Origin: Rhodobacterales bacterium HKCCA1288
GTDB lineage: Bacteria; Pseudomonadota; Alphaproteobacteria; Rhodobacterales; Rhodobacteraceae
Assembly: GCA_015693905.1 (NCBI GenBank)
Contig: CP065161.1
Coordinates: 1,302,001-1,366,000 of the forward strand
DNA: 64,000 bases
Direction: 5' to 3'
The notes under the pieces are model-generated. The model saw only the letters and a program-made list of their open reading frames with translations. It had not been told where the DNA came from and did not search any database. A program made the position numbers and the translations under genes. Below are positions 8,159 to 18,577 of the stretch, in pieces (the stretch's first letter is position 1; every line of letters begins with the position of its first letter).

Positions 8159-8890
8159 GTGCCAGAAGAGAGCGCCTCAAAGAGAAATCACTACCTGTCC
8201 CTCGGCAAGGGTGCCGCCCTTGTCGTCGGCGCCGTCCTTGGGCTGGGCCTCGTTGGCTGGGCTGCAGGATGGTGGTCGTTCGACCTGGACCGGGTGACGG
8301 TCGAGACGTGGGTCGCGAGTGCCGGGCCCTTGGGACCGCTCGCGGTCGTCTTCCTCATGACAGTCGCGGTCGTTGCCAGCCCCATTCCCAGCGCACCGAT
8401 CGCGCTGGCTTCGGGGGCCGCTTATGGCCACTACGCCGGTACTCTATATGTCGCCCTTGGATCCGAGATCGGTGCGCTTGTGGCTTTCCTCATCGCTCGA
8501 GGTTTGGGGCGTGGACCGGTCGAGCGTCTTCTTGGCGAAAGGGCCGACTACGGTCTGCTGGGGTCGCAGAACGCGTTGACGCTCACGGTTTTCGTGAGCC
8601 GTCTCCTGCCCTTCGTCTCTTTCGACGCGATGAGCTATGCAGCCGGGCTCAGTCGGTTGCACTTCTGGCGCTTCGCCCTCGCCACGATGGCCGGCATCCT
8701 GCCCGCGAGTTTCGTACTCGCGCATTTCGGCAGCGCTGCGATGGAGGGCAGCATCGGAAGCGCCGAGTGGATCGCCCTCGGACTGGGCCTCATGACAGGC
8801 CTTCCCCTCCTGCTGGTTGCGCTTCGCCGTGGCGCAACTTCGAGAAAGGACGATCCGGCGAAAGACACCACGGAGGCTGGTCGATCATGA
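8159..8890 (+). CDS. TVP38/TMEM64 (VTT-domain) membrane protein
   Basis: A 243-residue membrane protein with about six hydrophobic segments and the VTT/SNARE-associated core: ASPIPSAPIALASGAAYG, then GSEIGALVAFLIARGLGR, then SRLLPFVSFDAMSYAAGLS. This is the TVP38/TMEM64 family, relatives of DedA, of uncertain transport function. I chose the GTG at 8159, just after the rhodanese stop, because no upstream ATG fits the frame and GGAGG lies about 12 bases before. It overlaps the permease start by 4 bases (ATGA). Similar genes are often found next to copper or mercury resistance genes. Confidence 0.8.
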   Translation: MPEESASKRNHYLSLGKGAALVVGAVLGLGLVGWAAGWWSFDLDRVTVETWVASAGPLGPLAVVFLMTVAVVASPIPSAPIALASGAAYGHYAGTLYVALGSEIGALVAFLIARGLGRGPVERLLGERADYGLLGSQNALTLTVFVSRLLPFVSFDAMSYAAGLSRLHFWRFALATMAGILPASFVLAHFGSAAMEGSIGSAEWIALGLGLMTGLPLLLVALRRGATSRKDDPAKDTTEAGRS

Positions 8891-10233
8891 GTTCGGACTA
8901 CAAGAAGAACAGCCTCAGCCTGCCCGACGCCGTGGCGATGGGAACGGGCGTGATGATCGGCGCCGGTATCCTTGCACTGACCGGGCAGATTGCCGAACTG
9001 GCGGGCCCGTTGTTCCCATTGGCGTTTGTCGCGGGCGCCGTTGTGACCGCATTCAGCGCCTACACCTACATCAAGATGTCGAACACCTGGCCGTCCGCGG
9101 GCGGCATCGGCATGATCCTCAAGAAGGCCTATGGACCGACAACGGTTGCCGCTGGCGCGGCACTCCTGATGGCCCTTTCGATGGTCATCAACGAAAGCCT
9201 GGTTGCACGGACCTTCGCCACCTACCTGATGCGCGGTCTGGGGATGGAGCCGGGCGGCTGGCTCGTCCCGGCAATCGGTGTCGGCCTCATCGTTTTCGCC
9301 TACCTTGTGAATGCCTCCGGGAACAGATCGGTCGGCCTTCTGTCGCAGATCATGGCGGTCCTCAAGGTTGGAGGGATCGCGCTCTTCGGCATCGCGGCGC
9401 TGTGGGCGGGCGGTGTCTCCTTCGAGGCGACGGGCGGCGGGGAAACGGGCGTCGCCGGTTTCGTCGCATCGCTTGCCCTCGCGATCCTGGCCTTCAAGGG
9501 CTTCACGACGATCACCAATTCCGGCGCCGAGATCACGGACCCGCACCGCAACGTCGGCCGCGCCATCGTCATCTCCATCGCGATCTGCGTGGTGGTCTAC
9601 CTGCTGGTGGCCTTCGCCGTGGGCTCGAGCCTGCCGCTCGACCGGATCATCGCAGCGAAAGACTACGCGCTCGCCGAAGCGGCGGAGCCGGCGCTCGGCC
9701 GGATCGGATTCTACCTGACGGTGGCGCTGGCGCTCGTCGCGACGGCCTCGGGCGTGATCGCAAGCATCTTCGCGGTGTCCCGCATGCTCGCGATGCTGAC
9801 CGACATGAAGATGATCCCGCACAGTCATTTCGGGATGCCGGGCACGATCCGGGATCACACTCTTGTCTACACGGTCGTGATCGCAGGCGTTCTCACCATC
9901 TTCTTCGACCTCAGCCGCATCGCGTCGCTCGGAGCTTTCTTCTACCTCGTGATGGACATGCTGATCCATTGGGGCGTCTGGCGTCACCTGAGGGAAGAGA
10001 TCGGCGCGCGAGGGTGGATTCTCCTGACTGCCATCGGGCTCGACGCCGTCGTGCTCGGGGCCTTCATCGTGATGAAATGGGAAAGCGACCCAACGATCGT
10101 TCTGATCGCGCTGGCCGCCATGGCCGCCGTCTTTGCGTTCGAGCATGTCTTTTTGAAGCTCAACCCGCCCATGGACGGCGATCATGACCACGGGCCAGCT
10201 GACATCAGTGAAACAGAGAAATCATCCCCTTGA
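8887..10233 (+). CDS. APC-family amino acid/cation permease
   Basis: A 448-residue permease with about 12 transmembrane helices. The N-terminal APC signature is visible ([23 protein letters not shown] in TM1, read in pieces), as is the [14 protein letters not shown] region between TM5 and TM6. The C-terminus is His/Asp-rich (DGDHDHGP). Its substrate cannot be told from sequence. It is coupled to the TVP38 gene by an ATGA overlap. Its stop codon lies inside the CueR-like promoter of copA, so the two transcripts meet closely. Confidence 0.8.
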   Translation: MSSDYKKNSLSLPDAVAMGTGVMIGAGILALTGQIAELAGPLFPLAFVAGAVVTAFSAYTYIKMSNTWPSAGGIGMILKKAYGPTTVAAGAALLMALSMVINESLVARTFATYLMRGLGMEPGGWLVPAIGVGLIVFAYLVNASGNRSVGLLSQIMAVLKVGGIALFGIAALWAGGVSFEATGGGETGVAGFVASLALAILAFKGFTTITNSGAEITDPHRNVGRAIVISIAICVVVYLLVAFAVGSSLPLDRIIAAKDYALAEAAEPALGRIGFYLTVALALVATASGVIASIFAVSRMLAMLTDMKMIPHSHFGMPGTIRDHTLVYTVVIAGVLTIFFDLSRIASLGAFFYLVMDMLIHWGVWRHLREEIGARGWILLTAIGLDAVVLGAFIVMKWESDPTIVLIALAAMAAVFAFEHVFLKLNPPMDGDHDHGPADISETEKSSP

Positions 10234-10260
10234 CCTTCCAACCGTTGGAAGCCCCACATT
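10230..10260 (+). promoter_or_regulatory. CueR-type promoter of copA
   Basis: TTGACC (10230-10235) is followed by a 19-bp spacer holding the dyad CTTCCAACCGTTGGAAG, which has perfect 7-bp arms around CCG, and by the -10-like CACATT (10255-10260). Spacing and dyad match CueR-controlled copA promoters, although the -10 is weak. The box overlaps the end of the permease gene and lies 22 bases before the copA start. Confidence 0.75.
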
Positions 10261-10282
10261 GAGTCCCGAAAGGGGAATCCCA

Positions 10283-12616
<2,334 letters not shown>

Positions 12617-12766
12617 GAGGTGCGACTTGCAGTTCCAGATTTTGTCGCAGATGCCGAGAACCGAAGATCGGAAACAACGCCCCGTCCATCCAAGGGGACA
12701 AAACAGCCTTCAGCTTGCCGCCAGAAGGCAGCCCCCTAAGACTCAAAATGCAAAGGAGAGACCAAA

Positions 12767-12961
12767 ATGAAGTTTCACGTCCCGGACATGAGCTGCGGCC
12801 ACTGCACGGCCGCCATCGACAAGGCGCTCAAGTCGATCGACCCGAATGCCAGGGTAGATACAGACCTGACGTCGAAGACCGTCACGGTTGCGTCCGCCAA
12901 GGATGCCGCTGCGTTACAGACCGCCCTCAAGGAGGCCGGCTACCCCGCAATTCCGGCTTGA
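12767..12961 (+). CDS. copZ: CopZ-like copper chaperone (HMA domain)
   Basis: A 64-residue single HMA domain with the metal-binding motif MSCGHC (Cys10, Cys13) and the usual ferredoxin-like pattern ending KEAGYPA. It would bind cytoplasmic Cu(I) and deliver it to CopA, whose gene ends 150 bases upstream. AAGGAG precedes the ATG. The gap before it contains an imperfect CCTTC...GAAGG inverted repeat near 12704-12725, but no convincing MerR-type spacing. Confidence 0.88.
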   Translation: MKFHVPDMSCGHCTAAIDKALKSIDPNARVDTDLTSKTVTVASAKDAAALQTALKEAGYPAIPA

Positions 12962-13028
12962 TGGCCTCTATGTGAAATCTCAAACGCATAGCCGCCAAAA
13001 CCGAACAGGATTGGAACTGGAAATACGC

Positions 13029-13484
13029 ATGAACAGACGAGAATTCATTGTTGCGGGCGTCGCTGCCGCCGGGCTGCCCGGTGTGGTCCACGCTCAGTCG
13101 CTGGCACCGCGCATCGAGGTCTACAAATCGCCGACCTGCGGATGCTGCTCGGCCTGGGTCGAGCACATGGCGCGCGCAGGCTTCGCCGTGGACGCGCACG
13201 ATATCGATCAGGACGCGCTTTATGCACTCAAGGCTCAGTCCGGAATTACGCCCGAACTGGCCTCGTGCCATACGGCGCTCGTGGACGGGTATGTCGTTGA
13301 GGGCCACGTGCCTGCCGAGGATGTCGCCCGTCTGCTCGCCGAACGTCCCGAGGCCATCGGCCTGTCGGTTCCGGGCATGCCGATCGGCTCACCCGGCATG
13401 GAGATGGGCAATCAGCGTGATGTGTTCGATACCCTAATGGTGATGGGTGACGGATCGACGGAAGTCTTTCAGCGACACGGCTAG
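13029..13484 (+). CDS. DUF411 (CopG-like) periplasmic copper protein
   Basis: A 151-residue exported protein with a Tat-like start (NRREFIVAGVAAAG). The DUF411 signature is present: YKSPTCGCC (Cys37, 39, 40), ASCHTALVDGYVVEGHVP and VPGMPIGSPGMEMG. DUF411 (PF04214) includes CopG, a thioredoxin-like copper protein described with a Cys-bridged copper cluster. It lies 67 bases after copZ and probably belongs to the copA-copZ group. A second paralogue lies at 21414-21869. Its stop overlaps the convergent o-spanin stop. Confidence 0.85.
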   Translation: MNRREFIVAGVAAAGLPGVVHAQSLAPRIEVYKSPTCGCCSAWVEHMARAGFAVDAHDIDQDALYALKAQSGITPELASCHTALVDGYVVEGHVPAEDVARLLAERPEAIGLSVPGMPIGSPGMEMGNQRDVFDTLMVMGDGSTEVFQRHG

Positions 13485-13738
13485 CGCATCGCTCCACAGG
13501 CTCTCGCCTGTTCCCGCATCACGGCGAAATCCGCCAACATCTCTGCGATCGCCGAGCCGTTTGGCAGCAAGGCCAGTTCCTCGGCCGCCCGCGCCTGGAA
13601 TTCCCGACTGTACGCGACGACCGGCGGACATGCCCGCAATGCTCCGCCTTCAGAACCGACCGTCGCGCAGCCGCTCAGCCAGATCGTCGCGAGAGCGAGG
13701 CCGACGCGCCGCCGCCTCGAGCATCCGTCTTTGCGCAT
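13481..13738 (-). CDS. Rz1-like outer-membrane spanin lipoprotein (prophage remnant)
   Basis: An 85-residue protein with a basic start, a hydrophobic stretch and the lipobox LSGC at about residues 21-24. A short mature part contains ACPPVVAYSREFQARAAEEL. The start at 13738 lies out of frame inside the preceding i-spanin-like gene, the nested arrangement typical of phage Rz/Rz1 pairs. In a lysis cassette this lipoprotein bridges to the inner-membrane spanin to disrupt the outer membrane. Here it is part of a phage remnant within a metal-resistance island. A decayed inverted copy lies at 14403-14578. Confidence 0.65.
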   Translation of the reverse strand: MRKDGCSRRRRVGLALATIWLSGCATVGSEGGALRACPPVVAYSREFQARAAEELALLPNGSAIAEMLADFAVMREQARACGAMR

Positions 13739-13907
13739 CGTGGGATCTCTCCGTGGTCTCGAGCCGTTCGGCCAGACGCCCGGCGCGCTCGCCGACGCGG
13801 CGCAGGGCCAGCAGGAACAGAAGGATCGCGAGGGCTGTGACGCCGTAGCGAAGCGCCGCGCGCGCCACAGTCGATCCGGCGAGCGTGGCCAAGAGCCCGC
13901 CGATCAC
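13650..13907 (-). CDS. Rz-like inner-membrane spanin (prophage remnant)
   Basis: An 85-residue protein with one N-terminal transmembrane segment (about residues 19-40), then a charged, probably coiled-coil helix (RRVGERAGRLAERLETTERS). It overlaps the M15 peptidase gene by 4 bases (ATGA) and contains the start of the lipoprotein gene in another frame. Size, topology and nesting fit a phage i-spanin. The sequence itself is too generic for certain assignment. Confidence 0.55.
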   Translation of the reverse strand: MIGGLLATLAGSTVARAALRYGVTALAILLFLLALRRVGERAGRLAERLETTERSHDAQRRMLEAAARRPRSRDDLAERLRDGRF

Positions 13908-14314
13908 CGCCGCCCCCGTTTCCAGTCGTCGAGCCGTGCGTAGATCGTGACCGCAATCCCGCCGAGCGCGACGGCAATGAACACCAAACGCAGGGTATCG
14001 AGATACGGCACAAGCGGCAGGATGGCATTCTGCGTTTCGGCCAGCACCTGTTGCGCCACCTCCACGCCGGCTGCACCCAGCGTCGCGACACCCGCGGCTC
14101 CGCCGCCTTTCATGGTCCGGCTCTCCGCCAGAACCTCGCGAGCCGGCGGGGTCTCAGCCGCGAAGGGCACGCGCCGCGCCGGGAACCGCTCGCCCCACTG
14201 GCGCGCAGGGCCGAGGTCGACGTGCATGAAGCCCGAGCGCGGATAGAAGCCGAAGCCGAGGAACCCGACCTCGCGCGCCGCCGCCTCGAAGGCCGCAGGA
14301 TCGTGGTTCGCCAT
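13904..14314 (-). pseudogene. 5'-truncated M15-type peptidase (phage endolysin) with C-terminal anchor
   Basis: The 136 residues begin NHDPAAFEAAAREVGFLGFG and include SGFMHVDLG, resembling the zinc-ligand end of M15 D-Ala-D-Ala carboxypeptidases. A linker and a C-terminal transmembrane helix (about residues 108-125) follow. The upstream part, with the first zinc ligands and most of the catalytic fold, is missing: the sequence before the ATG has no peptidase similarity I can see. So this looks like the 3' end of an endolysin gene left by a deletion. It heads the spanin pair. Confidence 0.6.
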
Positions 14315-14402
14315 GGCGATCTGGCATTTGACGGGAATGGTGGTGGTTGGGCTGGAAGGTGGCAGATTGCCGTCCCCGTAAGCGCGACGAGCTTGTTGCC
14401 CG

Positions 14403-14578
14403 GTTGCGCGACGGTCCGTTCTGAGGACGGCGGCGCTGCAGCATGTTCACCGGTTGTCGGGTACAGCCGGGAGTTCCAGGCGCGGGCGGTGCATAACCTG
14501 GCATGCTGCCAAATGGAACGGCGATCTCGAACGTGCCAGGCGACTATGCCGTGATGCGAGGGCAGGCTCGGGATTGCC
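14403..14578 (+). repeat. inverted, decayed copy of the o-spanin gene
   Basis: Read on the plus strand this resembles the minus-strand segment 13505-13671: GCGCGACGGT, GTACAGYCGGGARTTCCAGG and TGCCAAA blocks are shared in order. The translation has GCATVRSEDGG and GYSREFQARA as in the intact copy, then loses frame through an apparent one-base deletion and ends early. The two copies face each other as inverted repeats around the truncated M15 gene. Confidence 0.65.
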
Positions 14579-14606
14579 GCGACCCATGATACACGCGAGG
14601 CACGCT

Positions 14607-15116
14607 TTATTCTTGATATTGCGCCGCCACGAAATCGGCACCATCTTTGGTGAACAACACATCCGGTCCACGGGCATCCATCTGCTCATCCAGCATGTCA
14701 AAGATGGTTTGCCCCCGGTCAACATCGACTGCGTCACGCAGTTCAGTGCCGTACGCACTCGCCACCATGGTCTCCAAATGATCCATGAACTCCAGTGTAA
14801 ATCTGCCAATGCAAGGCTCGAATAAACTAGATATGGTGTTCTTGTCGTAAATTGGATAGGCTGAATTCCACGTCGTCCCATAGAAACTGAGAATGAATAT
14901 CTCGATAGAAACGGGGGCCCATCCTTTAGACCTTGCATGCGCGCCGATCGAGGCTTTTATTCTGCCCAGTCGCTGGTCAATTGCGCTGATTTTGTCACCA
15001 TCGAATGATCCGTGACCACGTTTGCACTCAAACACGAAAAGCTTGCCGGAATTGGTATTGAGTGCAAGGCAGTCGAGATGGGCCTTGCCTCCTGCGACTG
15101 GGATCTGTTCCTTCAT
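14607..15116 (-). CDS. hypothetical protein with nuclease-like D...ExK motif
   Basis: A 169-residue protein. LDCLALNTNSGKLFVFECKRG resembles the D-(x)n-E-x-K core of PD-(D/E)xK nuclease folds, so a restriction-like or repair nuclease is possible. No other domain is recognised. The same frame stays open upstream to about 15205 without an ATG and encodes plausible protein (LLIERALIYAINKLSHWQ). The gene may therefore be 5'-truncated or use a non-ATG start. Codon usage is less GC-biased than the neighbouring metal genes, consistent with separate origin. Confidence 0.5.
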   Translation of the reverse strand: MKEQIPVAGGKAHLDCLALNTNSGKLFVFECKRGHGSFDGDKISAIDQRLGRIKASIGAHARSKGWAPVSIEIFILSFYGTTWNSAYPIYDKNTISSLFEPCIGRFTLEFMDHLETMVASAYGTELRDAVDVDRGQTIFDMLDEQMDARGPDVLFTKDGADFVAAQYQE

Positions 15117-15206
15117 GGCCTGCCAATGCGACAGCTTATTGATTGCATAAATGAGCGCGCGCTCAATCAGTAAGCCGTGACGCTTCTTGCGGTCGGTCGA
15201 GCGATC

Positions 15207-15491
15207 TCAGGTTGGGCGCGCGGCGCAGATCGGATTGCCGTTCGCTGTTCGCAGGGGGAGCAAGGTCACCTCCACCGGGCCGTTGTGCTCGTACCAATAA
15301 CAGCCGTCTCCCGGCCTGAGGCGGGCGGTCGAAACGTCTTGATCGGGTGCCGCCATCGCCACCACGCTTTCGGGCACGTTCCCGATCGCGTTTGCGGTAT
15401 CGCTGCTGTCGCTCGGTGAAATGGCACACCCGGCAGCGAGCATTAACGTGGGCAGGACCATCATGTTACGTTTTTGCATGATCGATTGCAT
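15207..15491 (-). CDS. small lipoprotein of unknown function
   Basis: A 94-residue protein with a hydrophobic N-terminus ending in the lipobox LAAGC. A short mature part contains DGCYWYEHNGPVEV and ends NPICAARPT. The ATG at 15491 is preceded by GGAAA; an earlier in-frame start at 15590 is possible but would overlap the zntA promoter region. It diverges from zntA. No family recognised; it could be a substrate of the island's own LspA/Lnt. Confidence 0.55.
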   Translation of the reverse strand: MQSIMQKRNMMVLPTLMLAAGCAISPSDSSDTANAIGNVPESVVAMAAPDQDVSTARLRPGDGCYWYEHNGPVEVTLLPLRTANGNPICAARPT

Positions 15492-15590
15492 TGAGTTTCC
15501 TTTCGCATTTGCTTTCTGCCTCGCCAAAACGGGGCAATCCGCTGTCAGTCCTACCAAAAAACAGAACATGAAGACCAACCGATTTTTCAC

Positions 15591-15621
15591 TTGAAGCTCT
15601 AGTTGCTGTAGGTGCTATGTC
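15591..15621 (+). promoter_or_regulatory. ZntR/CadR/PbrR-type promoter of zntA
   Basis: TTGAAG (15591-15596), a 19-bp spacer beginning CTCTAGTTGCTGTAG and TATGTC (15616-15621) form a MerR-type promoter. The spacer dyad is nearly the same as that at 26088-26106, and both resemble the known PbrR/CadR operator style (TTGACTCTATAG...CTAGAGGG). It is 33 bases before the zntA ATG. Confidence 0.75.
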
Positions 15622-15653
15622 GATCTGAACTGTCCGAATCCCGAGGTCCGTTC

Positions 15654-18002
15654 ATGCCGTCTTATATCCACCGCCATGATGATACCGACGCTCCGCAGGC
15701 ATCCGGCGACGGCTGCTGCGGAGGCAGTCGAAGCTGTGGCAACGTCGCTCCAGTAACGCCCGCGCCGTATGCCGGGCGCAGCTTTCAGGTTTCAGGCCTC
15801 GATTGCGCCGAAGAGGTCGCGATCCTGAACAAGGTGGTCGGCCCGAAGATCGGCGGGGCGGAGCATCTCGCGTTCGACGTGATCAATGGACGGATGACCA
15901 TCCTCGACAGCGCAATGAAGGTATCGGACGGCGAAGTTGCAGAACTGGTGGCAAGCACCGGCATGACCGCCAAGCCCTGGGATGCCGAAAACGCGTCGGT
16001 CGACCAGGCAGCCCATCTTGCACGACAGCGGCTGTTTACGGCGCTCAGCGGCGGCTTCTGGGCCGCGGGATTCCTTTGGCACATCATCGAGACGGGCATG
16101 GGCGGGGCGTTCGGCCTTTTCGCGGGGCACGGCGAAGCGCCGATGCCGCTGGTCGAGGCAGGGCTGTTCGCGGTTGCGATCCTGTTCGGTGTCTGGCTCG
16201 TGGCACCCAAGGCATGGTCGTCCGCTCGGCGGCTGTCGCCGGACATGAACCTGCTCATGGTTGTCGCCGTGGCCGGTGCCATCGGGCTTGGCGAATTCTT
16301 CGAGGCGGCGACGGTCGCGTTCTTCTTCTCGCTCTCGCTCTACCTCGAAAGCTGGAGCGTCGGGCGTGCGAGGAATGCGGTCTCGGCGCTCTTGGATCTT
16401 GCACCACCGACGGCGCGCATGATCCGCGAAGACGGAAGCGAGGCCGACGTTCCGGCGGCTCAAGTCGCCGTAGGCTCAAGCTTCATAGTACGCGGTGGCG
16501 ACCGTATCCCGCTCGATGGTGAGGTGACGGACGGCGCGGGCGCGGTCGATCAGGCGCCAATCACCGGAGAGAGTGCGCTGGTCCCAAAGGAACGAGGCGA
16601 CGAAGTCTATGCTGGCACGATCAACGGCGAAGGCACATTGACGGTGCGCGCCACGAAGGCCGCCTCGGACACCGTCTTGGCCAAGATCATCCGCATGGTC
16701 GGCGACGCCCATGCCCGCCGCGCGCCGGTGGAGCAATGGGTGGCGAAGTTCGCCCGCATCTACACGCCTATCGTCATGGCTCTCGCCATTGCAATTGCCC
16801 TGCTGCCGCCGCTCATTTTCGGTGGGGCCTGGGATTATTGGTTCTACAATGCACTCGTGCTGCTGGTGATCGCCTGCCCGTGTGCTCTGGTCATCTCGAC
16901 ACCGGTCTCCATCGTCGCCGCACTCACCGCCTCAGCGCGGGCCGGAGTGCTGATCAAGGGCGGTGCATATGTTGAGGCACCGGGCAAGACCACTGCACTG
17001 GCCATGGACAAGACCGGCACGATCACCATGGGCGAGCCCGAGGTGGCGGCGGTGCATCCGCTGGGTAGAGCATCGGCGCAGGATCTGATGACCCTCGCCG
17101 CGGGGCTCGAGGCACGTTCCTCGCATCCCTTGGCGCGCGCCATTCTCGCGCGGGCAGAAGCCGACGGCATCAAGGTGTCCGCCGCAGAAGATACCCGAAC
17201 CGTTCCTGGTAGGGGACTTGAAGGACGCACTGACGGCCGGTCGATCTGGCTAGGGTCGGACCGGTTTGCCGAGGAGAAGGGTTTCGGCGACGCCATTCCG
17301 AAGGATTTGCGCGACCGCATCGAAGGGGCTGGCAGCACCCTTGTTGCCGTGGGCGACGACACCGGCGTGACCGGCATCCTGGAATTGCGCGACCGTATCC
17401 GCCCCGACGCCAAGGGCATCGTGGCACAGCTCCACGCGCAAGGCGTGAAGACCATCGTCATGCTGACGGGCGATAACGAGCGGACGGCGCGCGCCGTTGC
17501 AGCCGAGGTCGGCATCGACGAGGTCCGCGCCGAGCTTCTGCCCGAAGACAAAGTGACAGCCATCGAAGAACTGGTCGAAACGCATGACATGGTGGCCATG
17601 ATCGGCGACGGGGTGAACGACGCCCCCGCCATGGCGCGGGCGCATTACGCCATCGCGATGGGTGCTGTTGGTTCGGACGCGGCAATCGAGACTGCGGATA
17701 TTGCCCTGATGACCGACGACCTCGGCAAGGTGCCTTGGCTGATCGGTCATTCGCGCCGGACAATGTCGATTATCCATCAGAACATCGGTATTTCCTTGGC
17801 GACCAAGGGCGTTTTCGTTGTCGCTACCGCGTTTGGAGTGGCATCGATGTGGGGCGCTATTGCAGCCGACGTAGGAGTGTCATTGCTGGTGGTGGCCAAC
17901 GCCCTGCGCCTGCTGAACAGCCAAGAGGCCAAGGCGCCTCCGTCCGGCGGTGAACAGGTTGGTCCACAGATGACAAAGGCCGCGCTTGCCCATGCAAATT
18001 GA
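15654..18002 (+). CDS. zntA: Zn/Cd/Pb-exporting P-type ATPase
   Basis: A 782-residue P1B-type ATPase. It has a His/Asp N-terminus with a GDGCCGGSRSCG cysteine cluster and one HMA-like domain with GLDCAEEV in place of the usual CxxC. The motor domains carry CPCALVISTP (near residue 407), DKTGTITMG (near 451), SSHPLARAI and [11 protein letters not shown] (near 650). CPCALV and the last-helix Asp in AADVGVSLLVVANALRLL mark the Zn/Cd/Pb group rather than Cu. It exports divalent soft metals to the periplasm. It follows a MerR-type promoter like that of the SCO-dsb operon. Confidence 0.92.
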   Translation: MPSYIHRHDDTDAPQASGDGCCGGSRSCGNVAPVTPAPYAGRSFQVSGLDCAEEVAILNKVVGPKIGGAEHLAFDVINGRMTILDSAMKVSDGEVAELVASTGMTAKPWDAENASVDQAAHLARQRLFTALSGGFWAAGFLWHIIETGMGGAFGLFAGHGEAPMPLVEAGLFAVAILFGVWLVAPKAWSSARRLSPDMNLLMVVAVAGAIGLGEFFEAATVAFFFSLSLYLESWSVGRARNAVSALLDLAPPTARMIREDGSEADVPAAQVAVGSSFIVRGGDRIPLDGEVTDGAGAVDQAPITGESALVPKERGDEVYAGTINGEGTLTVRATKAASDTVLAKIIRMVGDAHARRAPVEQWVAKFARIYTPIVMALAIAIALLPPLIFGGAWDYWFYNALVLLVIACPCALVISTPVSIVAALTASARAGVLIKGGAYVEAPGKTTALAMDKTGTITMGEPEVAAVHPLGRASAQDLMTLAAGLEARSSHPLARAILARAEADGIKVSAAEDTRTVPGRGLEGRTDGRSIWLGSDRFAEEKGFGDAIPKDLRDRIEGAGSTLVAVGDDTGVTGILELRDRIRPDAKGIVAQLHAQGVKTIVMLTGDNERTARAVAAEVGIDEVRAELLPEDKVTAIEELVETHDMVAMIGDGVNDAPAMARAHYAIAMGAVGSDAAIETADIALMTDDLGKVPWLIGHSRRTMSIIHQNIGISLATKGVFVVATAFGVASMWGAIAADVGVSLLVVANALRLLNSQEAKAPPSGGEQVGPQMTKAALAHAN

Positions 18003-18064
18003 TCACGCAGCATTTGCAAGGTACCGTAATATCCATATCAGACCTCACCAAAGAGGCATGAGGA

Positions 18065-18577
18065 GTGAAAACCATCCGATTTCCCCGCCGCGCCGTCCTG
18101 TTGGGCGGGTTCGCAGCGTTTTTGTCCGGCTGTGCCAGCAAGTTCCGCAGCTATGGCGGACCCGAGGTGACCCGTGTTCGGCTTTACAAGGGGCAGCGCT
18201 TGCTTGTTCTCGACGGAGTCGACCGGGTATTGCAAACCTATCCGGTCGGGCTGGGTTTCGCGCCCGAAGGTCACAAGCAATTCGAGGGAGACGGTCGGAC
18301 CCCGGAGGGCGACTACGTAGTCGATAAGCGCAACCCTGAAAGCACTTATCATCTTTCGGTTGGCATCTCTTATCCGAATGAGGCCGACATCGCCTTTGCC
18401 GAAGCGCAGGGCCTTTCCCCCGGCGGCGACATCTTCATTCATGGTGGTCCACGCCCGGGCATCGACCCAACGGCCGTCCGCGACTGGACAGCTGGGTGCA
18501 TCGCGGTCACAGATCGGCAGATCGAGGACATCTATGCAATGGTGAAGGACGGAACACCTATCCACATCTTTGCATGA
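18065..18577 (+). CDS. L,D-transpeptidase (YkuD) lipoprotein
   Basis: A 170-residue protein with a twin-Arg-like or lipoprotein signal (RRAVLLGGFAAFLSGC). A YkuD domain carries IHGGPRPG and the active-site motif DWTAGCIAV. Such enzymes make 3-3 cross-links in peptidoglycan or attach lipoproteins to it. It starts with GTG at 18065 behind a GAGG-rich stretch, 62 bases after zntA, so probably same transcript. Its 3' end overlaps the convergent lnt gene by 20 bases. Confidence 0.85.
   Translation: MKTIRFPRRAVLLGGFAAFLSGCASKFRSYGGPEVTRVRLYKGQRLLVLDGVDRVLQTYPVGLGFAPEGHKQFEGDGRTPEGDYVVDKRNPESTYHLSVGISYPNEADIAFAEAQGLSPGGDIFIHGGPRPGIDPTAVRDWTAGCIAVTDRQIEDIYAMVKDGTPIHIFA

Noticed and set aside
8635-10191. 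A 518-codon minus-strand frame opposite the permease
   Set aside because: Antisense shadow in high-GC DNA; the plus-strand permease has clear domains.
12617-12766. A separate MerR-type promoter for copZ
   Set aside because: An imperfect CCTTC/GAAGG repeat is present, but no -35/-10 pair with 19-bp spacing.
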